Notes: generated by a model not told the origin, from the letters alone. 64,000 nucleotides of DNA from Streptomyces himalayensis subsp. himalayensis (GCF_013778455.1 NZ_JACEHE010000017.1:124001-188000); one strand, 5' to 3'; positions 19,122-29,872 are shown, counted from the stretch's first letter. A program made the numbers and translations.

Positions 19122-20153
19122 TCATCTGCGCGGCTGGGCGTCCAGCACCTGCTGGAGCGCCTCGAACTCCTCGACACACTTGCCGGATCCGAGCGCCACG
19201 CTGTCCAGCGGGTCCTCGGCGATGTGGATCGGCATGCCGGTCTCGCGGCGCAGCCGCTCGTCGAGGCCGCGCAGCAGGGCGCCGCCGCCGGTGAGGACGA
19301 TGCCGCGGTCCATGATGTCGCCGGAGAGCTCCGGCGGGCACTTGTCGAGGGTGGTCTTGACCGCGTCCACGATCGCGTTGACCGGTTCCTCGATGGCCTT
19401 GCGGACCTCGGCAGCGGAGATGACCACGGTCTTGGGCAGGCCGGAGACCAGGTCGCGGCCGCGGATCTCGGTGTGCTCCTCGCCGTCGAGGTCGTACGCG
19501 GAACCGATCGTGATCTTGATCTGCTCGGCGCTGCGCTCACCCAGCAGGAGCGAGTACTCCTTCTTGATGTGCTGGATGATCGCGTTGTCCAACTCGTCGC
19601 CCGCGACGCGGATCGACTGCGCCGTGACGATGCCGCCGAGGGAGATGACCGCGACCTCGGTCGTGCCGCCGCCGATGTCCACGACCATGTTGCCGGTGGC
19701 CTCGTGGACGGGGAGACCGGAGCCGATGGCTGCGGCCATCGGCTCCTCGATGATGTGCACCTGGCGCGCACCGGCCTGCGAGGACGCCTCGATCACCGCG
19801 CGGCGCTCGACTCCCGTGATTCCGGAGGGCACGCAGACCACGACCCGCGGACGGGCGAGATAGCGCCGCTTGTGAATCTTCAGGATGAAGTAGCGGAGCA
19901 TGCGCTCGGTGATCTCGAAGTCCGCGATCACACCGTCCTTGAGCGGTCGCACCGCGACGATGTTGCCCGGAGTCCGGCCGATCATCTTCTTCGCCTCGGC
20001 GCCGACCGCGAGGATGCCACCGGTGTTGGTGTTGATCGCGACGACGGACGGCTCGTTGAGAACGATCCCCCGGCCCCTGACGTACACCAGCGTGTTGGCG
20101 GTCCCGAGGTCGACAGCCATGTCACGGCCGATGAACGACATGTTGTTCCCCAT
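19122..20153 (-). CDS. mreB: Rod shape-determining protein MreB
   Basis: Bacterial actin homologue, 343 residues. The nucleotide-binding motifs are intact: phosphate 1 DMAVDLGTANTLVYV, phosphate 2 VVDIGGGTTEVAVISLGG, and the adenosine motif LTGGGALLRGLD. It directs lateral wall synthesis in rods; in Streptomyces MreB is needed for spore-wall integrity instead. The first gene of the mreB-mreC-mreD-mrdA-rodA run, 192 nt before mreC, so it may also be made from a shorter transcript. Confidence 0.97.
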   Translation of the reverse strand: MGNNMSFIGRDMAVDLGTANTLVYVRGRGIVLNEPSVVAINTNTGGILAVGAEAKKMIGRTPGNIVAVRPLKDGVIADFEITERMLRYFILKIHKRRYLARPRVVVCVPSGITGVERRAVIEASSQAGARQVHIIEEPMAAAIGSGLPVHEATGNMVVDIGGGTTEVAVISLGGIVTAQSIRVAGDELDNAIIQHIKKEYSLLLGERSAEQIKITIGSAYDLDGEEHTEIRGRDLVSGLPKTVVISAAEVRKAIEEPVNAIVDAVKTTLDKCPPELSGDIMDRGIVLTGGGALLRGLDERLRRETGMPIHIAEDPLDSVALGSGKCVEEFEALQQVLDAQPRR

Positions 20154-20474
20154 GAGGATGCGTCTGGCCTTCCTAAGTCGAGCGGTGATGGCTTGTTAGG
20201 CAGGCGAGGTGGGTGCTGCTGTAGCTGAAGCTCCATCGTAGTCTCGCCCCCGCGGACATCGCGCGATGGTCTGTCGCCAATGTCAGCAGATGCTGTGCCG
20301 CCTCGCTTCTCAGAGACGTACCAACGGAGGCACGGGTTCCCCCGATCGTGGCGCATATGCCAAGGGACGGCGGGGAATTCCCTGCCGTCCCCGGTCAGAG
20401 CACCCAGACTGTTGACAGTGAGTCAGAAAATCCGGGCGCGGCGGCCGAGCCGGCCGCGTGCGCGTCGACGGACG
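20154..20474. other. mreB upstream region, no gene
   Basis: Holds the ndk terminator (20364-20391) and, on the minus strand, the mreB leader. A possible -10 sequence (TACGAT on the minus strand, about 85 nt before the mreB start) is visible but lacks a good -35, so I do not call a promoter. No coding potential seen. Confidence 0.5.
20364..20391 (-). terminator. Terminator of ndk
   Basis: A 13-bp inverted repeat with one mismatch (20364-20376 and 20379-20391, 2-nt centre), about 85 nt after the ndk stop. Confidence 0.65.
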
Positions 20475-20888
20475 TCAGACACGCCCGGGGAAGAAGATCT
20501 TCAGCTCGCGCTCGGCGGACTCCTCGGAGTCCGAGGCGTGGATCAGGTTCTCGCGGGTGATCGTGCCGAAGTCACCGCGGATGGAGCCGGGGGCCGCGGC
20601 GATCGGATCGGTCGGGCCCGCCAGGGCCCGGACACCCTCGATGACCCGCTCGCCCTCGACGACCAGGGCGACGACCGGGCCGGAGGACATGAAGGCGACC
20701 AGCGGCTCGTAGAACGGCTTGCCCTGGTGCTCGCCGTAGTGCTGCTCCAGAGTGTCCTGGTCGAGCGCCCGCAGCTCCAGCGCGGTGATCTGCCAGCCGG
20801 CCTTGCGCTCGATACGGCCGATGATCTCGCCGATCAGGCCGCGACGGACGGCGTCGGGCTTGAGCAGGACGAGGGTGCGCTGGGACAT
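20475..20888 (-). CDS. ndk: Nucleoside diphosphate kinase
   Basis: Transfers the gamma-phosphate between nucleoside triphosphates and diphosphates. 137 residues, normal length. MSQRTLVLLKPDAVRRGLIGEI opens the ferredoxin-like fold, and the phosphorylated histidine sits in NLIHASDS, followed by AERELKIFF. It lies between mreB and the folC group on the same strand with separate spacing. Confidence 0.97.
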   Translation of the reverse strand: MSQRTLVLLKPDAVRRGLIGEIIGRIERKAGWQITALELRALDQDTLEQHYGEHQGKPFYEPLVAFMSSGPVVALVVEGERVIEGVRALAGPTDPIAAAPGSIRGDFGTITRENLIHASDSEESAERELKIFFPGRV

Positions 20889-20957
20889 GGTGTGCGGCTC
20901 CTTCGAGGTCGCTGGATGTGCGGGGGTCCGAGGCTACAGGGCCGGTCTGAGCATCCG

Positions 20958-21326
20958 TTATGCGGCGTCAGGCCCTGGCTGGGCCGGTGCCGCCGCGCTC
21001 TGCGCCGCGAATCGGGCCTTGGCCTCGTCGATCTTGCGGCCGAAGTGCACCGAACACGCCCAGAGGACGGCGAACACGGCGCCCAGGAAGAACATCACCG
21101 GAACGATGAAACCGCTCGCGATCAGCCCGATCTGCAGGGCCCAGCCGAGCTGCACCCCGCCGGGGCGGGTGATCATCCCGCAGAGCAGCACGGACAGCAC
21201 CATCGCGACGCCGGAGACCGTCCACACCGTCCCCATCGACAGATCCGGGTCCTTCATCGCGACCAGTCCGGCGAAACCGATCACGAAGAATTCGCCGATC
21301 AGAGTCGAAGCACAGAGTGTACGCAC
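20958..21326 (-). CDS. DUF4233 membrane protein
   Basis: A 122-residue integral membrane protein with four predicted membrane segments (STLIGEFFVIGFAGLVAM; a second with VWTVSGVAMVLSVLLCGM; then IGLIASGFIVPVMFFLGAVF), ending in a charged Ala-rich cytoplasmic tail. DUF4233 proteins occur right after folC in actinomycetes; their function is unknown. The gap to the folC stop is only 5 nt, so translational coupling is likely and a link to folate metabolism or transport is possible. Confidence 0.88.
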   Translation of the reverse strand: MRTLCASTLIGEFFVIGFAGLVAMKDPDLSMGTVWTVSGVAMVLSVLLCGMITRPGGVQLGWALQIGLIASGFIVPVMFFLGAVFAVLWACSVHFGRKIDEAKARFAAQSAAAPAQPGPDAA

Positions 21327-21331
21327 GGCAG

Positions 21332-22867
21332 TCAGCCCTTCCCCAGAAGTAGTCGGGCCTCGCCGACCGTGATGACGGAACCGGTGACGAGGACGCCGCC
21401 TCCCGCGTACTCGCCCTCCTCCTCGGCGAGCGTGATGGCGGCCTCCAGCGCGTCGTCCAGGCGCGGCTCGACCTGCACCCGGTCCTCGCCGAAGACCTCG
21501 ACGGCGATCGCGGCCAGCTCGTCCGCGTCCATCGCACGGTGGCTGGAGTTCTGGGTGACCACGACCTCGGCGAAGATCGGTTCGAAGGCCTCGAGGAGAC
21601 CGCGAACGTTCTTGTCGCCGCTCGCACCGACCACGCCGATCAGCCGGCTGAAGTCGAAGGCCTCACGGATCCCCTCGGCGGTGGCGTGGGCGCCCGCCGG
21701 ATTGTGCGCGGCGTCCAGGACGACGGTCGGCGAGCGGCGTACGACCTCCATCCGGCCCGGCGAGGCGACCGAGGCGAACGCCTTGCGGACCACGTCTATG
21801 TCGATCGGCTGGGCGCGCTGCGCACCGACGCCGAAGAACGCCTCCACGGCGGCGAGCGCCACAGCGGCGTTGTGCGCCTGGTACGCGCCGTGCAGCGGCA
21901 GGAACACGTCCGCGTACTCACCGCCGAGACCGCGCAGCGTCAGCAGCTGCCCGCCGACGGCGACCTGGCGGCTCACGACGCCGAACTCCAGCCCCTCACG
22001 GGCGACGGTGGCGTCCACCTCCACGGCCCTCTTCAGCAGCACCTGGGCCGCTTCGACCGGCTGCTGGGCGAGGATCACGGTCGCGCCCTGCTTGACGATC
22101 CCGGCCTTCTCACCGGCGATCTCCCCGGGCGTCTCACCGAGCCGGTCCGTGTGGTCCAGATCGATCGGCGTGACCACGGCGACGTCCGCATCGATCACGT
22201 TCGTGGCGTCCCAGCTGCCGCCCATCCCGACCTCGACGACGGCGACATCGACAGGCGCGTCCGCGAACGCCGCGTACGCCATGCCCGTGAGCACCTCGAA
22301 GAAGGAGAGCCGGAACTCCTGCTGTCCGTCGACCATCTCGACGTACGGCTTGATGTCGTTGTACGTCTCGATGAATCGCTCGGCGGAGATGGGGGCGCCG
22401 TCGAGGCTGATCCGCTCGGTGATCGACTGCACGTGCGGCGACGTGTACCGCCCGGTGCGCAGCTCGAAGGCGCCGAGCAGCGCCTCGATCATGCGGGCCG
22501 TGGACGTCTTGCCGTTCGTGCCGGTGATATGCACCGAGGGGTACGCGCGCTGGGGCTCGCCCAGCACGTCCATCAGCGCCGAGATCCGGCTGACCGACGG
22601 CTCGAGCTTCGTCTCGCCCCAGCGGGTGGCGAGGTCCGCCTCGACCTCGCGCAGCGCCTTGTCGACCTCGGGGTCGGTGGGGCGGGCCGGCACCTGGTCG
22701 GCCCCCTCCGGCGGCCCGGCCTGGGTGCGCAGGGTGCGGCTGCCGGCCTCGATCACCGCGAGGTCGGGGTCGCGGGTGGTCTCGGCCTCGACGATCTCGT
22801 CGAACTGCGCCAGGGGGTCGGGCTCGCCGTCGTCGGGCAGGTTGTCGTGCGGGGGGAGGTCGCTCAC
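21332..22867 (-). CDS. folC: Bifunctional folylpolyglutamate/dihydrofolate synthase
   Basis: ATP-dependent ligase that adds L-glutamate to dihydropteroate and tetrahydrofolate. 511 residues. The Mur-ligase-type P-loop GTNGKTSTARM lies near residue 116, the substrate loop TSPHVQSITERI follows, and the metal/ATP region has EVGMGGSWDATN. An acidic N-terminal extension of about 70 residues (DLPPHDNLPDDGEPDPLAQ) is typical of Streptomyces. It lies between valS and the DUF4233 gene on the same strand. Confidence 0.96.
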   Translation of the reverse strand: MSDLPPHDNLPDDGEPDPLAQFDEIVEAETTRDPDLAVIEAGSRTLRTQAGPPEGADQVPARPTDPEVDKALREVEADLATRWGETKLEPSVSRISALMDVLGEPQRAYPSVHITGTNGKTSTARMIEALLGAFELRTGRYTSPHVQSITERISLDGAPISAERFIETYNDIKPYVEMVDGQQEFRLSFFEVLTGMAYAAFADAPVDVAVVEVGMGGSWDATNVIDADVAVVTPIDLDHTDRLGETPGEIAGEKAGIVKQGATVILAQQPVEAAQVLLKRAVEVDATVAREGLEFGVVSRQVAVGGQLLTLRGLGGEYADVFLPLHGAYQAHNAAVALAAVEAFFGVGAQRAQPIDIDVVRKAFASVASPGRMEVVRRSPTVVLDAAHNPAGAHATAEGIREAFDFSRLIGVVGASGDKNVRGLLEAFEPIFAEVVVTQNSSHRAMDADELAAIAVEVFGEDRVQVEPRLDDALEAAITLAEEEGEYAGGGVLVTGSVITVGEARLLLGKG

Positions 22868-22908
22868 GGGGTCCAGTCTACGGAGGGGGTGCGGCGGGGG
22901 TGCATTTC

Positions 22909-23079
22909 CCCCACCCCGCCCCTTCCCGTAACCATGGGGCTCCGCCCCCCTGGACCCCCGAAGTCGCCCTTCGGGCTCGTCCTCAAGCGCCGGACGGGCT
23001 GAATCTTTCAGCCTGTCCGGCGCTTGAGGACCGGGGTCTGGGGCAGCAGCCCCAGTTACGGGAAGGGGCGGGGTGGGGG
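22909..23079. repeat. Nested palindromic intergenic element
   Basis: Outer arms at 22909-22932 and 23055-23079 pair with one indel. An inner stem pairs 22979-23003 with 23007-23031 almost perfectly around a 3-nt loop. Inner arms contain CTCAAGCGCCGGACGGGCTG, a sequence type common between Streptomyces genes. It separates valS from folC and would fold into a very long hairpin, so it can act as the valS terminator. Confidence 0.85.
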
Positions 23080-23124
23080 CTGCATCCGATAGCGGCTCCG
23101 CCGCGGGGCCCGCCGCAGGCGCCC

Positions 23125-25749
23125 TCAGCCCTGCGGAAGCCGGTCGAGCTGCGCCTTGATCCGCGCGATGTCCTCGTCCGCCTTGGCCAGGCGAACGCGG
23201 ATCTTCTCCACGACGTGGTCGGGGGCCTTGGCCAGGAACGCCTCGTTCCCCAGCTTCCCCGTAGCCTGCGCCTTCTCCTTCTCAGCGGCCGCCAGGTCCT
23301 TGGCGAGCCGCTTCCGCTCGGCCGCGACGTCGATCACACCGGAGAGGTCGAGCGCGACCTCGGCGCCGGCGACCGGCAGGGTCGCCGTAGCGGTGAAGGA
23401 GTCCCCCTCCGGCTGCAGCCGCAGCAGCTGCCGGATGGCGGCCTCGTGAACCGCGAGCGGCGTACCGGACAGGTCGACGCGGGCCGGCACCCGCTGGCCC
23501 GGCTGCAGCCCCTGGTCGGCGCGGAACCGGCGGACCTCCGTGATGACCTGCTGAAGGGTCTCGATCTCCCTCTCCGCGGCGGCGTCGCGGAACCCCGAGT
23601 CCGTCGGCCACTCGGCGATCACGACGGACTCACCACCCGTGAGGGTGGTCCACAGCGTCTCGGTCACGAAGGGGACGACAGGGTGGAGGAGCTTCAGCGT
23701 GACGTCGAGCACCTCGCCCAGGACCCGCTTGGAGACCTCGGCCGCCGGGCCGCCCGCCTGGAACGTCGTCTTGGACAGCTCGACGTACCAGTCGAAGACC
23801 TCGTCCCACGCGAAGTGGAAGAGCGACTCGGACAGCTTGGCGAACTGGTAGTCCTCGTAGTAGGCGTCGACCTCGGCGACGACCGCGTTGAGCCGCGACA
23901 GGATCCACCGGTCGGCGGCGGACAGCTGCTCGGCGGGCGGCAGGTCGCCCTCGACCGTGGCGCCGTTCATCAGCGCGAACCGCGTGGCGTTCCAGATCTT
24001 GTTGGCGAAGTTGCGGGAGCCCTGGACCCAGTCCTCGCCGATCGGCACGTCGACACCCGGGTTGGCGCCGCGCACCAGCGTGAACCTCAGAGCGTCGGAA
24101 CCGTACTTGTCCATCCAGTCCAGCGGATTGACCGCGTTCCCGAAGGACTTCGACATCTTCTTGCCGAACTGGTCGCGGACCATGCCGTGCAGGGCGATGG
24201 TGTGGAACGGCGGGGTGCCGTCCATCGCGTACAGGCCGAACATCATCATCCGGGCGACCCAGAAGAAGAGGATGTCGTAGCCGGTGACCAGTACGGAGTT
24301 CGGATAGAACTTCTTGAGGCTCTCGGTCTGCTCGGGCCAGCCGAGCGTGGAGAACGGCCACAGGCCGGAGGAGAACCAGGTGTCGAGGACGTCGGTGTCC
24401 TGCGTCCAGCCGTCACCACTCGGCGGCTCCTCGTCGGGCCCGACGCAGACGACTTCACCCTCAGGGCCGTACCAGACCGGAATCCGGTGGCCCCACCACA
24501 GCTGACGCGAGATGCACCAGTCGTGGAGGTTGTCGACCCAGTCGAAGTACCGCTTCTCCATCTCCTGCGGGTGGATCTTGACCCGCCCGTCGCGGACGGC
24601 GTCACCTGCGGCCTGCGCGAGGGGACCGACCTTGACCCACCACTGCATGGAAAGGCGCGGCTCGATGGTGGTCTTGCAGCGCGAGCAGTGGCCCACCGAG
24701 TGCGTGTACGGGCGCTTCTCGGCGACGATCCGGCCCTCTGCGCGCAGGGCCGCGACGATGGCGCTGCGCGCCTCGAGACGGTCCAGGCCCTGGAAGGGGC
24801 CGTGTGCGGTGATGACCGCGTGCTCGTCCATCACGGTGATGGACGGCAGGTCGTGGCGCTGCCCGATCTCGAAGTCGTTCGGGTCGTGGGCGGGCGTCAC
24901 CTTGACGGCGCCGGTGCCGAACTCCGGGTCGACGTGCTCGTCGGCGACGACGGGGATCGACCGCGCGGTCAGCGGCAGCTTGATGGTCTTGCCGACGAGG
25001 TGCCTGTACCGCTCGTCGTCGGGATGCACGGCGACGGCGGTGTCACCGAGCATGGTCTCCGCACGGGTCGTGGCGACGACGAGAGTCTCGTCCCCCTCCC
25101 CGTACTTGATGGAGACGAGCTCGCCGTCGTCCTCCTGGTACTCCACCTCGATGTCCGAGATGGCCGTCAGACAGCGCGGGCACCAGTTGATGATGCGCTC
25201 GGCGCGGTAGATCAGCTCGTCGTCGTAGAGCTTCTTGAAGATCGTCTGGACAGCCTGGGACAGGCCCTCGTCCATGGTGAAACGCTCACGGGCCCAGGCG
25301 ACACCGTCGCCGAGACGGCGCATCTGCCCGGAGATCTGCCCACCGGACTCGGCCTTCCACTGCCACACCCGCTCGACGAACTGCTCACGCCCGAGGTCGT
25401 GGCGTGACTTGCCCTCCTTGCCGAGCTCGCGCTCGACGACGTTCTGCGTGGCGATGCCCGCGTGGTCCATGCCGGGCTGCCACAGCGTCTCGTACCCCTG
25501 CATGCGCTTACGGCGTGTGAGGGCGTCGATGAGCGTGTGCTCGAAAGCATGCCCGAGGTGCAGGCTGCCGGTGACGTTCGGCGGCGGGATGACGATGGTG
25601 TACGGCGGCTTGTCGCTCTTCTCGTCGGCCTCGAAGTAGCCGCGCTCTACCCAGCGCTCGTACAGCTTCCCCTCTACCTCGGCCGGCGCGTACTGGGTCG
25701 GCAGTTCGGTGATGGTCGCTGCTTGCTGCTGCTGAGTGTTCTCGGTCAC
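23125..25749 (-). CDS. valS: Valyl-tRNA synthetase
   Basis: Class I aminoacyl-tRNA synthetase that charges tRNA-Val, 874 residues. HIGH-type HLGH lies at 64-67, after PPPNVTGSL, and KKMSKSFGN near 529. The editing domain (SDIEVEYQEDDG, then GTGAVKVTPAHDPND) sits between. The C-terminus is a coiled coil (AERKRLAKDLAAAEKEKAQ) that binds tRNA. I chose the GTG at 25747-25749 (MTENTQQQQAATITELP); the open frame runs on upstream to 26091, but that part is the antisense of the neighbouring proline-rich gene. Confidence 0.97.
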   Translation of the reverse strand: MTENTQQQQAATITELPTQYAPAEVEGKLYERWVERGYFEADEKSDKPPYTIVIPPPNVTGSLHLGHAFEHTLIDALTRRKRMQGYETLWQPGMDHAGIATQNVVERELGKEGKSRHDLGREQFVERVWQWKAESGGQISGQMRRLGDGVAWARERFTMDEGLSQAVQTIFKKLYDDELIYRAERIINWCPRCLTAISDIEVEYQEDDGELVSIKYGEGDETLVVATTRAETMLGDTAVAVHPDDERYRHLVGKTIKLPLTARSIPVVADEHVDPEFGTGAVKVTPAHDPNDFEIGQRHDLPSITVMDEHAVITAHGPFQGLDRLEARSAIVAALRAEGRIVAEKRPYTHSVGHCSRCKTTIEPRLSMQWWVKVGPLAQAAGDAVRDGRVKIHPQEMEKRYFDWVDNLHDWCISRQLWWGHRIPVWYGPEGEVVCVGPDEEPPSGDGWTQDTDVLDTWFSSGLWPFSTLGWPEQTESLKKFYPNSVLVTGYDILFFWVARMMMFGLYAMDGTPPFHTIALHGMVRDQFGKKMSKSFGNAVNPLDWMDKYGSDALRFTLVRGANPGVDVPIGEDWVQGSRNFANKIWNATRFALMNGATVEGDLPPAEQLSAADRWILSRLNAVVAEVDAYYEDYQFAKLSESLFHFAWDEVFDWYVELSKTTFQAGGPAAEVSKRVLGEVLDVTLKLLHPVVPFVTETLWTTLTGGESVVIAEWPTDSGFRDAAAEREIETLQQVITEVRRFRADQGLQPGQRVPARVDLSGTPLAVHEAAIRQLLRLQPEGDSFTATATLPVAGAEVALDLSGVIDVAAERKRLAKDLAAAEKEKAQATGKLGNEAFLAKAPDHVVEKIRVRLAKADEDIARIKAQLDRLPQG

Positions 25750-25889
25750 GGGGCTCAGTTTAGTGGTGTCACGGAGGCGTACTGAAACCGGAAGGTTCGT
25801 AACGGTGGGGGCCATGATGCCCCCGTGCCGCAACGGCTTCGGGAAGGATGTCAGGGACGCATAAACAACAGAGGGGGACTGAGACCTCG

Positions 25890-26975
25890 ATGAGCTACAA
25901 CCAGCCGGGCCCGTACGGCGGTCGGCCCCAGCAGCCCGGGCCGTACGGCCAGCCGGGGCCCTATGGCCAGCCGCCGCAGGCACCCCAGCCCGGCTACGGC
26001 CAGCCGCCGCAGGCACCCCAGCCCGGCTACGGCCAGCCGCCGCAGACACCCCCGCAGCCCGGCTACGGCCACCCGAAGCAGGCCGCCCCACAGCCCAGCT
26101 ACGGCTATCCGCAGCAGGCTCCGCAGGGGGTCCCGCAGCAGGCTCCGCAGGGGGTCCCGCAGCAGCCGAATCCGTACGGCCAGCCCAACCCCTACGGCCA
26201 GCCGAACCCCTACGGGCAGCAGCCTCCCTACGGCCAGCAGCCTCCGGGCGCTCCGTACGGGATGCCGCAGCCGCCGGCTCCGGCGGACGGCAAGAAGAAG
26301 ACGGGGCTCGTCATCGGCGCGGTCGCGGTGGTCGTGGCGCTCGGGGTCGGCGCGTACTTCGTCTTCGCCGGGGGCGGGTCCGGTCTGGCGGACGACGGGC
26401 CGCACAAGCTGGCGACGCCGGCCACGGTGCTCAGCGACTACAAGCGCATCTCCGACGACGGCGCGGGTGCCGCCGAGAGCGACGACTCCGTGAAGGAGCT
26501 GGAGGAGAGCGGCATCGAGAACGGTACGTCCGTCATCGGCATGTACTCCACCGCCGATCTCAGCGACTACGACCCCAGCGATCCGAGCACCCTGCCCGAC
26601 GGCATCGAAACGGCGAAGGGCGTGACGTTCCTCGGTGGTTACGGTGAGATCGCGGACCCCGCGGCCGCCCTGGACAAGTTCTTCGCCACGCTGAAGAAGC
26701 AGTCGGAGAGCGGCTCCGGGAGCAGCAGCGAAAACAAGTCCGAGCTGGTCGGCGAGCCCGTGGAGGCCGACCTCGACGGCGCGGTCATGAAGTGCCAGGC
26801 CGCACAGGGCCAGGACCTGGTCACGAAGAAGGAGAAGACCGACTGGTTCTGCGTGTGGGCCGACTACAGCACCATGGCCATGGTCACCCCCGGTGACCGC
26901 ACCCAGGACGTGACGAAGGACGTCGCGGTGGACATCACCACGAAGCTGCGCGACGAAATCCGCGTCGCGAAGTAG
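25890..26975 (+). CDS. Proline-rich single-pass membrane protein
   Basis: A 361-residue protein. Residues 1 to about 135 are a Pro/Gln/Gly/Tyr-rich cytoplasmic region made of short repeats (QPGPYGQ, QPPQAPQPGYG, QAPQGVPQ, NPYGQP). A single membrane segment follows (KTGLVIGAVAVVVALGVGAYFVF), preceded by KKK, so the N-terminus faces inside. The extracellular part (about 200 residues) has no recognised domain; one Cys pair (KCQ, FCV) may form a disulfide. Such architecture is frequent in Streptomyces, often without known role. Start chosen at MSYNQPGPYGG. It is divergent from valS and convergent with clpX. Confidence 0.85.
   Translation: MSYNQPGPYGGRPQQPGPYGQPGPYGQPPQAPQPGYGQPPQAPQPGYGQPPQTPPQPGYGHPKQAAPQPSYGYPQQAPQGVPQQAPQGVPQQPNPYGQPNPYGQPNPYGQQPPYGQQPPGAPYGMPQPPAPADGKKKTGLVIGAVAVVVALGVGAYFVFAGGGSGLADDGPHKLATPATVLSDYKRISDDGAGAAESDDSVKELEESGIENGTSVIGMYSTADLSDYDPSDPSTLPDGIETAKGVTFLGGYGEIADPAAALDKFFATLKKQSESGSGSSSENKSELVGEPVEADLDGAVMKCQAAQGQDLVTKKEKTDWFCVWADYSTMAMVTPGDRTQDVTKDVAVDITTKLRDEIRVAK
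25971..26072 (+). repeat. 33-bp direct repeats within the proline-rich gene
   Basis: Two identical 33-bp units (25971-26003 and 26004-26036) encode PPQAPQPGYGQ; a third unit, 3 bp longer and diverged, follows. All keep the frame. Confidence 0.85.
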
Positions 26976-27001
26976 CAGTCCGCGAGCGGCGGTACGCGAA
27001 C

Positions 27002-27039
27002 GAAGGGGCGCCCGGCGGAAATCCGCCCGGCGCCCCTTC
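27002..27039. terminator. Bidirectional terminator, proline-rich gene / clpX
   Basis: Arms at 27002-27019 and 27022-27039 pair 17 of 18 positions around a 2-nt centre. It lies between convergent genes and can serve both. Confidence 0.85.
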
Positions 27040-27059
27040 GGCGTACTGTGCCGTGCCGC

Positions 27060-28346
<1,287 letters not shown>

Positions 28347-28439
28347 GAGGTGCTTCCCCTTCGCCTGGGAGACGCCACGTTCAGCGGCTCCTGGTGCCTC
28401 TATCCGACGGTACCTTGCCGGGCCCCCCGTTCGGGCCCC

Positions 28440-28476
28440 CCTTGGCACGGTTGACTGTGACGTACACCGTGCCAAG
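28440..28476 (-). terminator. Hairpin between clpP2 and clpX
   Basis: A perfect 12-bp inverted repeat (28440-28451 and 28465-28476) with a 13-nt loop, 24 nt after the clpP2 stop; a second short GC hairpin lies at 28419-28439. It probably ends the clpP1-clpP2 transcript. Confidence 0.65.
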
Positions 28477-28500
28477 GGCGGCACATGCTACTGCGATTGC

Positions 28501-29196
28501 TCAGACGACCAAGGGGTTGTTCATCTTCCGCGTGGAGATGATCTGGTCGATCAGGCCGTACGACAGCGCTTCCTCAGCAGTGAGGATCTTGTCGCGCTCG
28601 ATGTCCTCGCGGATCTTCTCGATCGGTTGCGTGGAGTGCTTGGCCAGCATCTCCTCCAGCTGCGCACGCATCCGGAGGATCTCGTTCGCGGCGATCTCCA
28701 GGTCGGAGACCTGACCGCGGCCGGTCTCGCTGTACGGCTGGTGGATCAGCACACGGGCGTTCGGCAGCGCCATGCGCTTGCCCGGGGTGCCCGCAGCGAG
28801 GAGCACGGCGGCTGCGGAGGCGGCCTGGCCCATGCAGACCGTCTGGATGTCCGGCTTCACGAACTGCATCGTGTCGTAGATGGCCGTGAGCGCCGTGAAG
28901 GAGCCGCCGGGGCTGTTGATGTAGACCGAGATGTCACGGTCGGGGTCCATCGACTCCAGGCACAGCAGCTGCGCCATGACGTCGTTGGCGGAGGCGTCGT
29001 CGATCTGGACGCCGAGGAAGATCACGCGCTCCTCGAAGAGCTTCGCGTACGGGTCGTACTCGCGGACGCCCTGCGAGGTGCGCTCGACGAAGCGCGGGAT
29101 CACGTAGCGGGACTCGGCGCGGGGGCCGGTGTACTCGGCCTGGCCGCGCTCGGCGCGCGTGCGCTCGTACAGGCCGCTGCCGGGAAAGTCGTTCAC
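28501..29196 (-). CDS. clpP2: ATP-dependent Clp protease proteolytic subunit 2
   Basis: Serine protease subunit, 231 residues. The triad is Ser127 (GQAASAAA), His152 (LIHQPY) and Asp202 (IERDKIL). A 55-residue N-terminal stretch (MNDFPGSGLYERTRAERGQ) precedes the core and probably holds a propeptide. It follows clpP1 by 55 nt; the two subunits form a mixed barrel in actinomycetes. Confidence 0.97.
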   Translation of the reverse strand: MNDFPGSGLYERTRAERGQAEYTGPRAESRYVIPRFVERTSQGVREYDPYAKLFEERVIFLGVQIDDASANDVMAQLLCLESMDPDRDISVYINSPGGSFTALTAIYDTMQFVKPDIQTVCMGQAASAAAVLLAAGTPGKRMALPNARVLIHQPYSETGRGQVSDLEIAANEILRMRAQLEEMLAKHSTQPIEKIREDIERDKILTAEEALSYGLIDQIISTRKMNNPLVV

Positions 29197-29251
29197 GGTG
29201 TTCTCCTACTAAGGCCTAAGGCTGTGGCGGTCGGCTGGGGGCTGAAGGGGC

Positions 29252-29872
29252 TCAGGCCGCCCCGGTGCCGCCGCCGCCCGGCATACCGGCAGCGGTGGGC
29301 ATGATGTCGTCGATCAGGCCGTACTCCTTGGCCTCCAGCGGGTCGAACCAGCGGTCGCGGTCCGAGTCGCGGGTGATCTGCTCCACGCTCTGGCCGGTGT
29401 GGAAGGCTGTCAGCTCCGCCATCCGCTTCTTGGTGTGCAGCAGCCGCTCGGCGTGGATCTTGATGTCCGACGCGGAGCCCGCGAGGCCCGCGGAGGGCTG
29501 GTGGATCAGGATCTCGGCGTTCGGCAGCGCGAAGCGCTTGCCCGGCGTGCCGGCGCTGAGGAGGAACTGACCCATGGAGGCTGCCATACCCATGGCGATG
29601 GTCACCACGTCGTTCTTGATGTACTGCATGGTGTCGTAGATCGCCATGCCCGCGGTGATCGAGCCGCCGGGGCTGTTGATGTAGAGGTAGATGTCCTTGT
29701 CGGGGTCCGAGGCAAGGAGCAGCAGCTGTGCGGTGATCTTGTTGGCGATGTCGTCGTCGACCGGCTGGCCGAGGAAGATGATCCGCTCGTTGAGCAGCCG
29801 GTTGTAGACCTGGTCGCCGAGGCCACCACCGATGGAAGGCTCGCCGGCGGCGGAGGGCATCAGATTCGTCAC
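29252..29872 (-). CDS. clpP1: ATP-dependent Clp protease proteolytic subunit 1
   Basis: Serine protease subunit, 206 residues from GTG 29870-29872 (MTNLMPSAAGEPSIGGG). The triad is Ser99 (GMAASMGQ), His124 (LIHQPS) and Asp173 (DRDRWFD). The GTG has AGGTGG four bases upstream; the Met four codons in lacks one. The frame opens further upstream, but without family similarity. It heads the clpP1-clpP2 unit, with a ClgR-type box about 170 nt upstream. Confidence 0.96.
   Translation of the reverse strand: MTNLMPSAAGEPSIGGGLGDQVYNRLLNERIIFLGQPVDDDIANKITAQLLLLASDPDKDIYLYINSPGGSITAGMAIYDTMQYIKNDVVTIAMGMAASMGQFLLSAGTPGKRFALPNAEILIHQPSAGLAGSASDIKIHAERLLHTKKRMAELTAFHTGQSVEQITRDSDRDRWFDPLEAKEYGLIDDIMPTAAGMPGGGGTGAA

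Noticed and set aside
25750..26091. N-terminal extension of valS by 114 residues
   Set aside because: Those codons are the antisense of the proline-rich membrane protein gene; ValRS similarity begins after the GTG at 25749.
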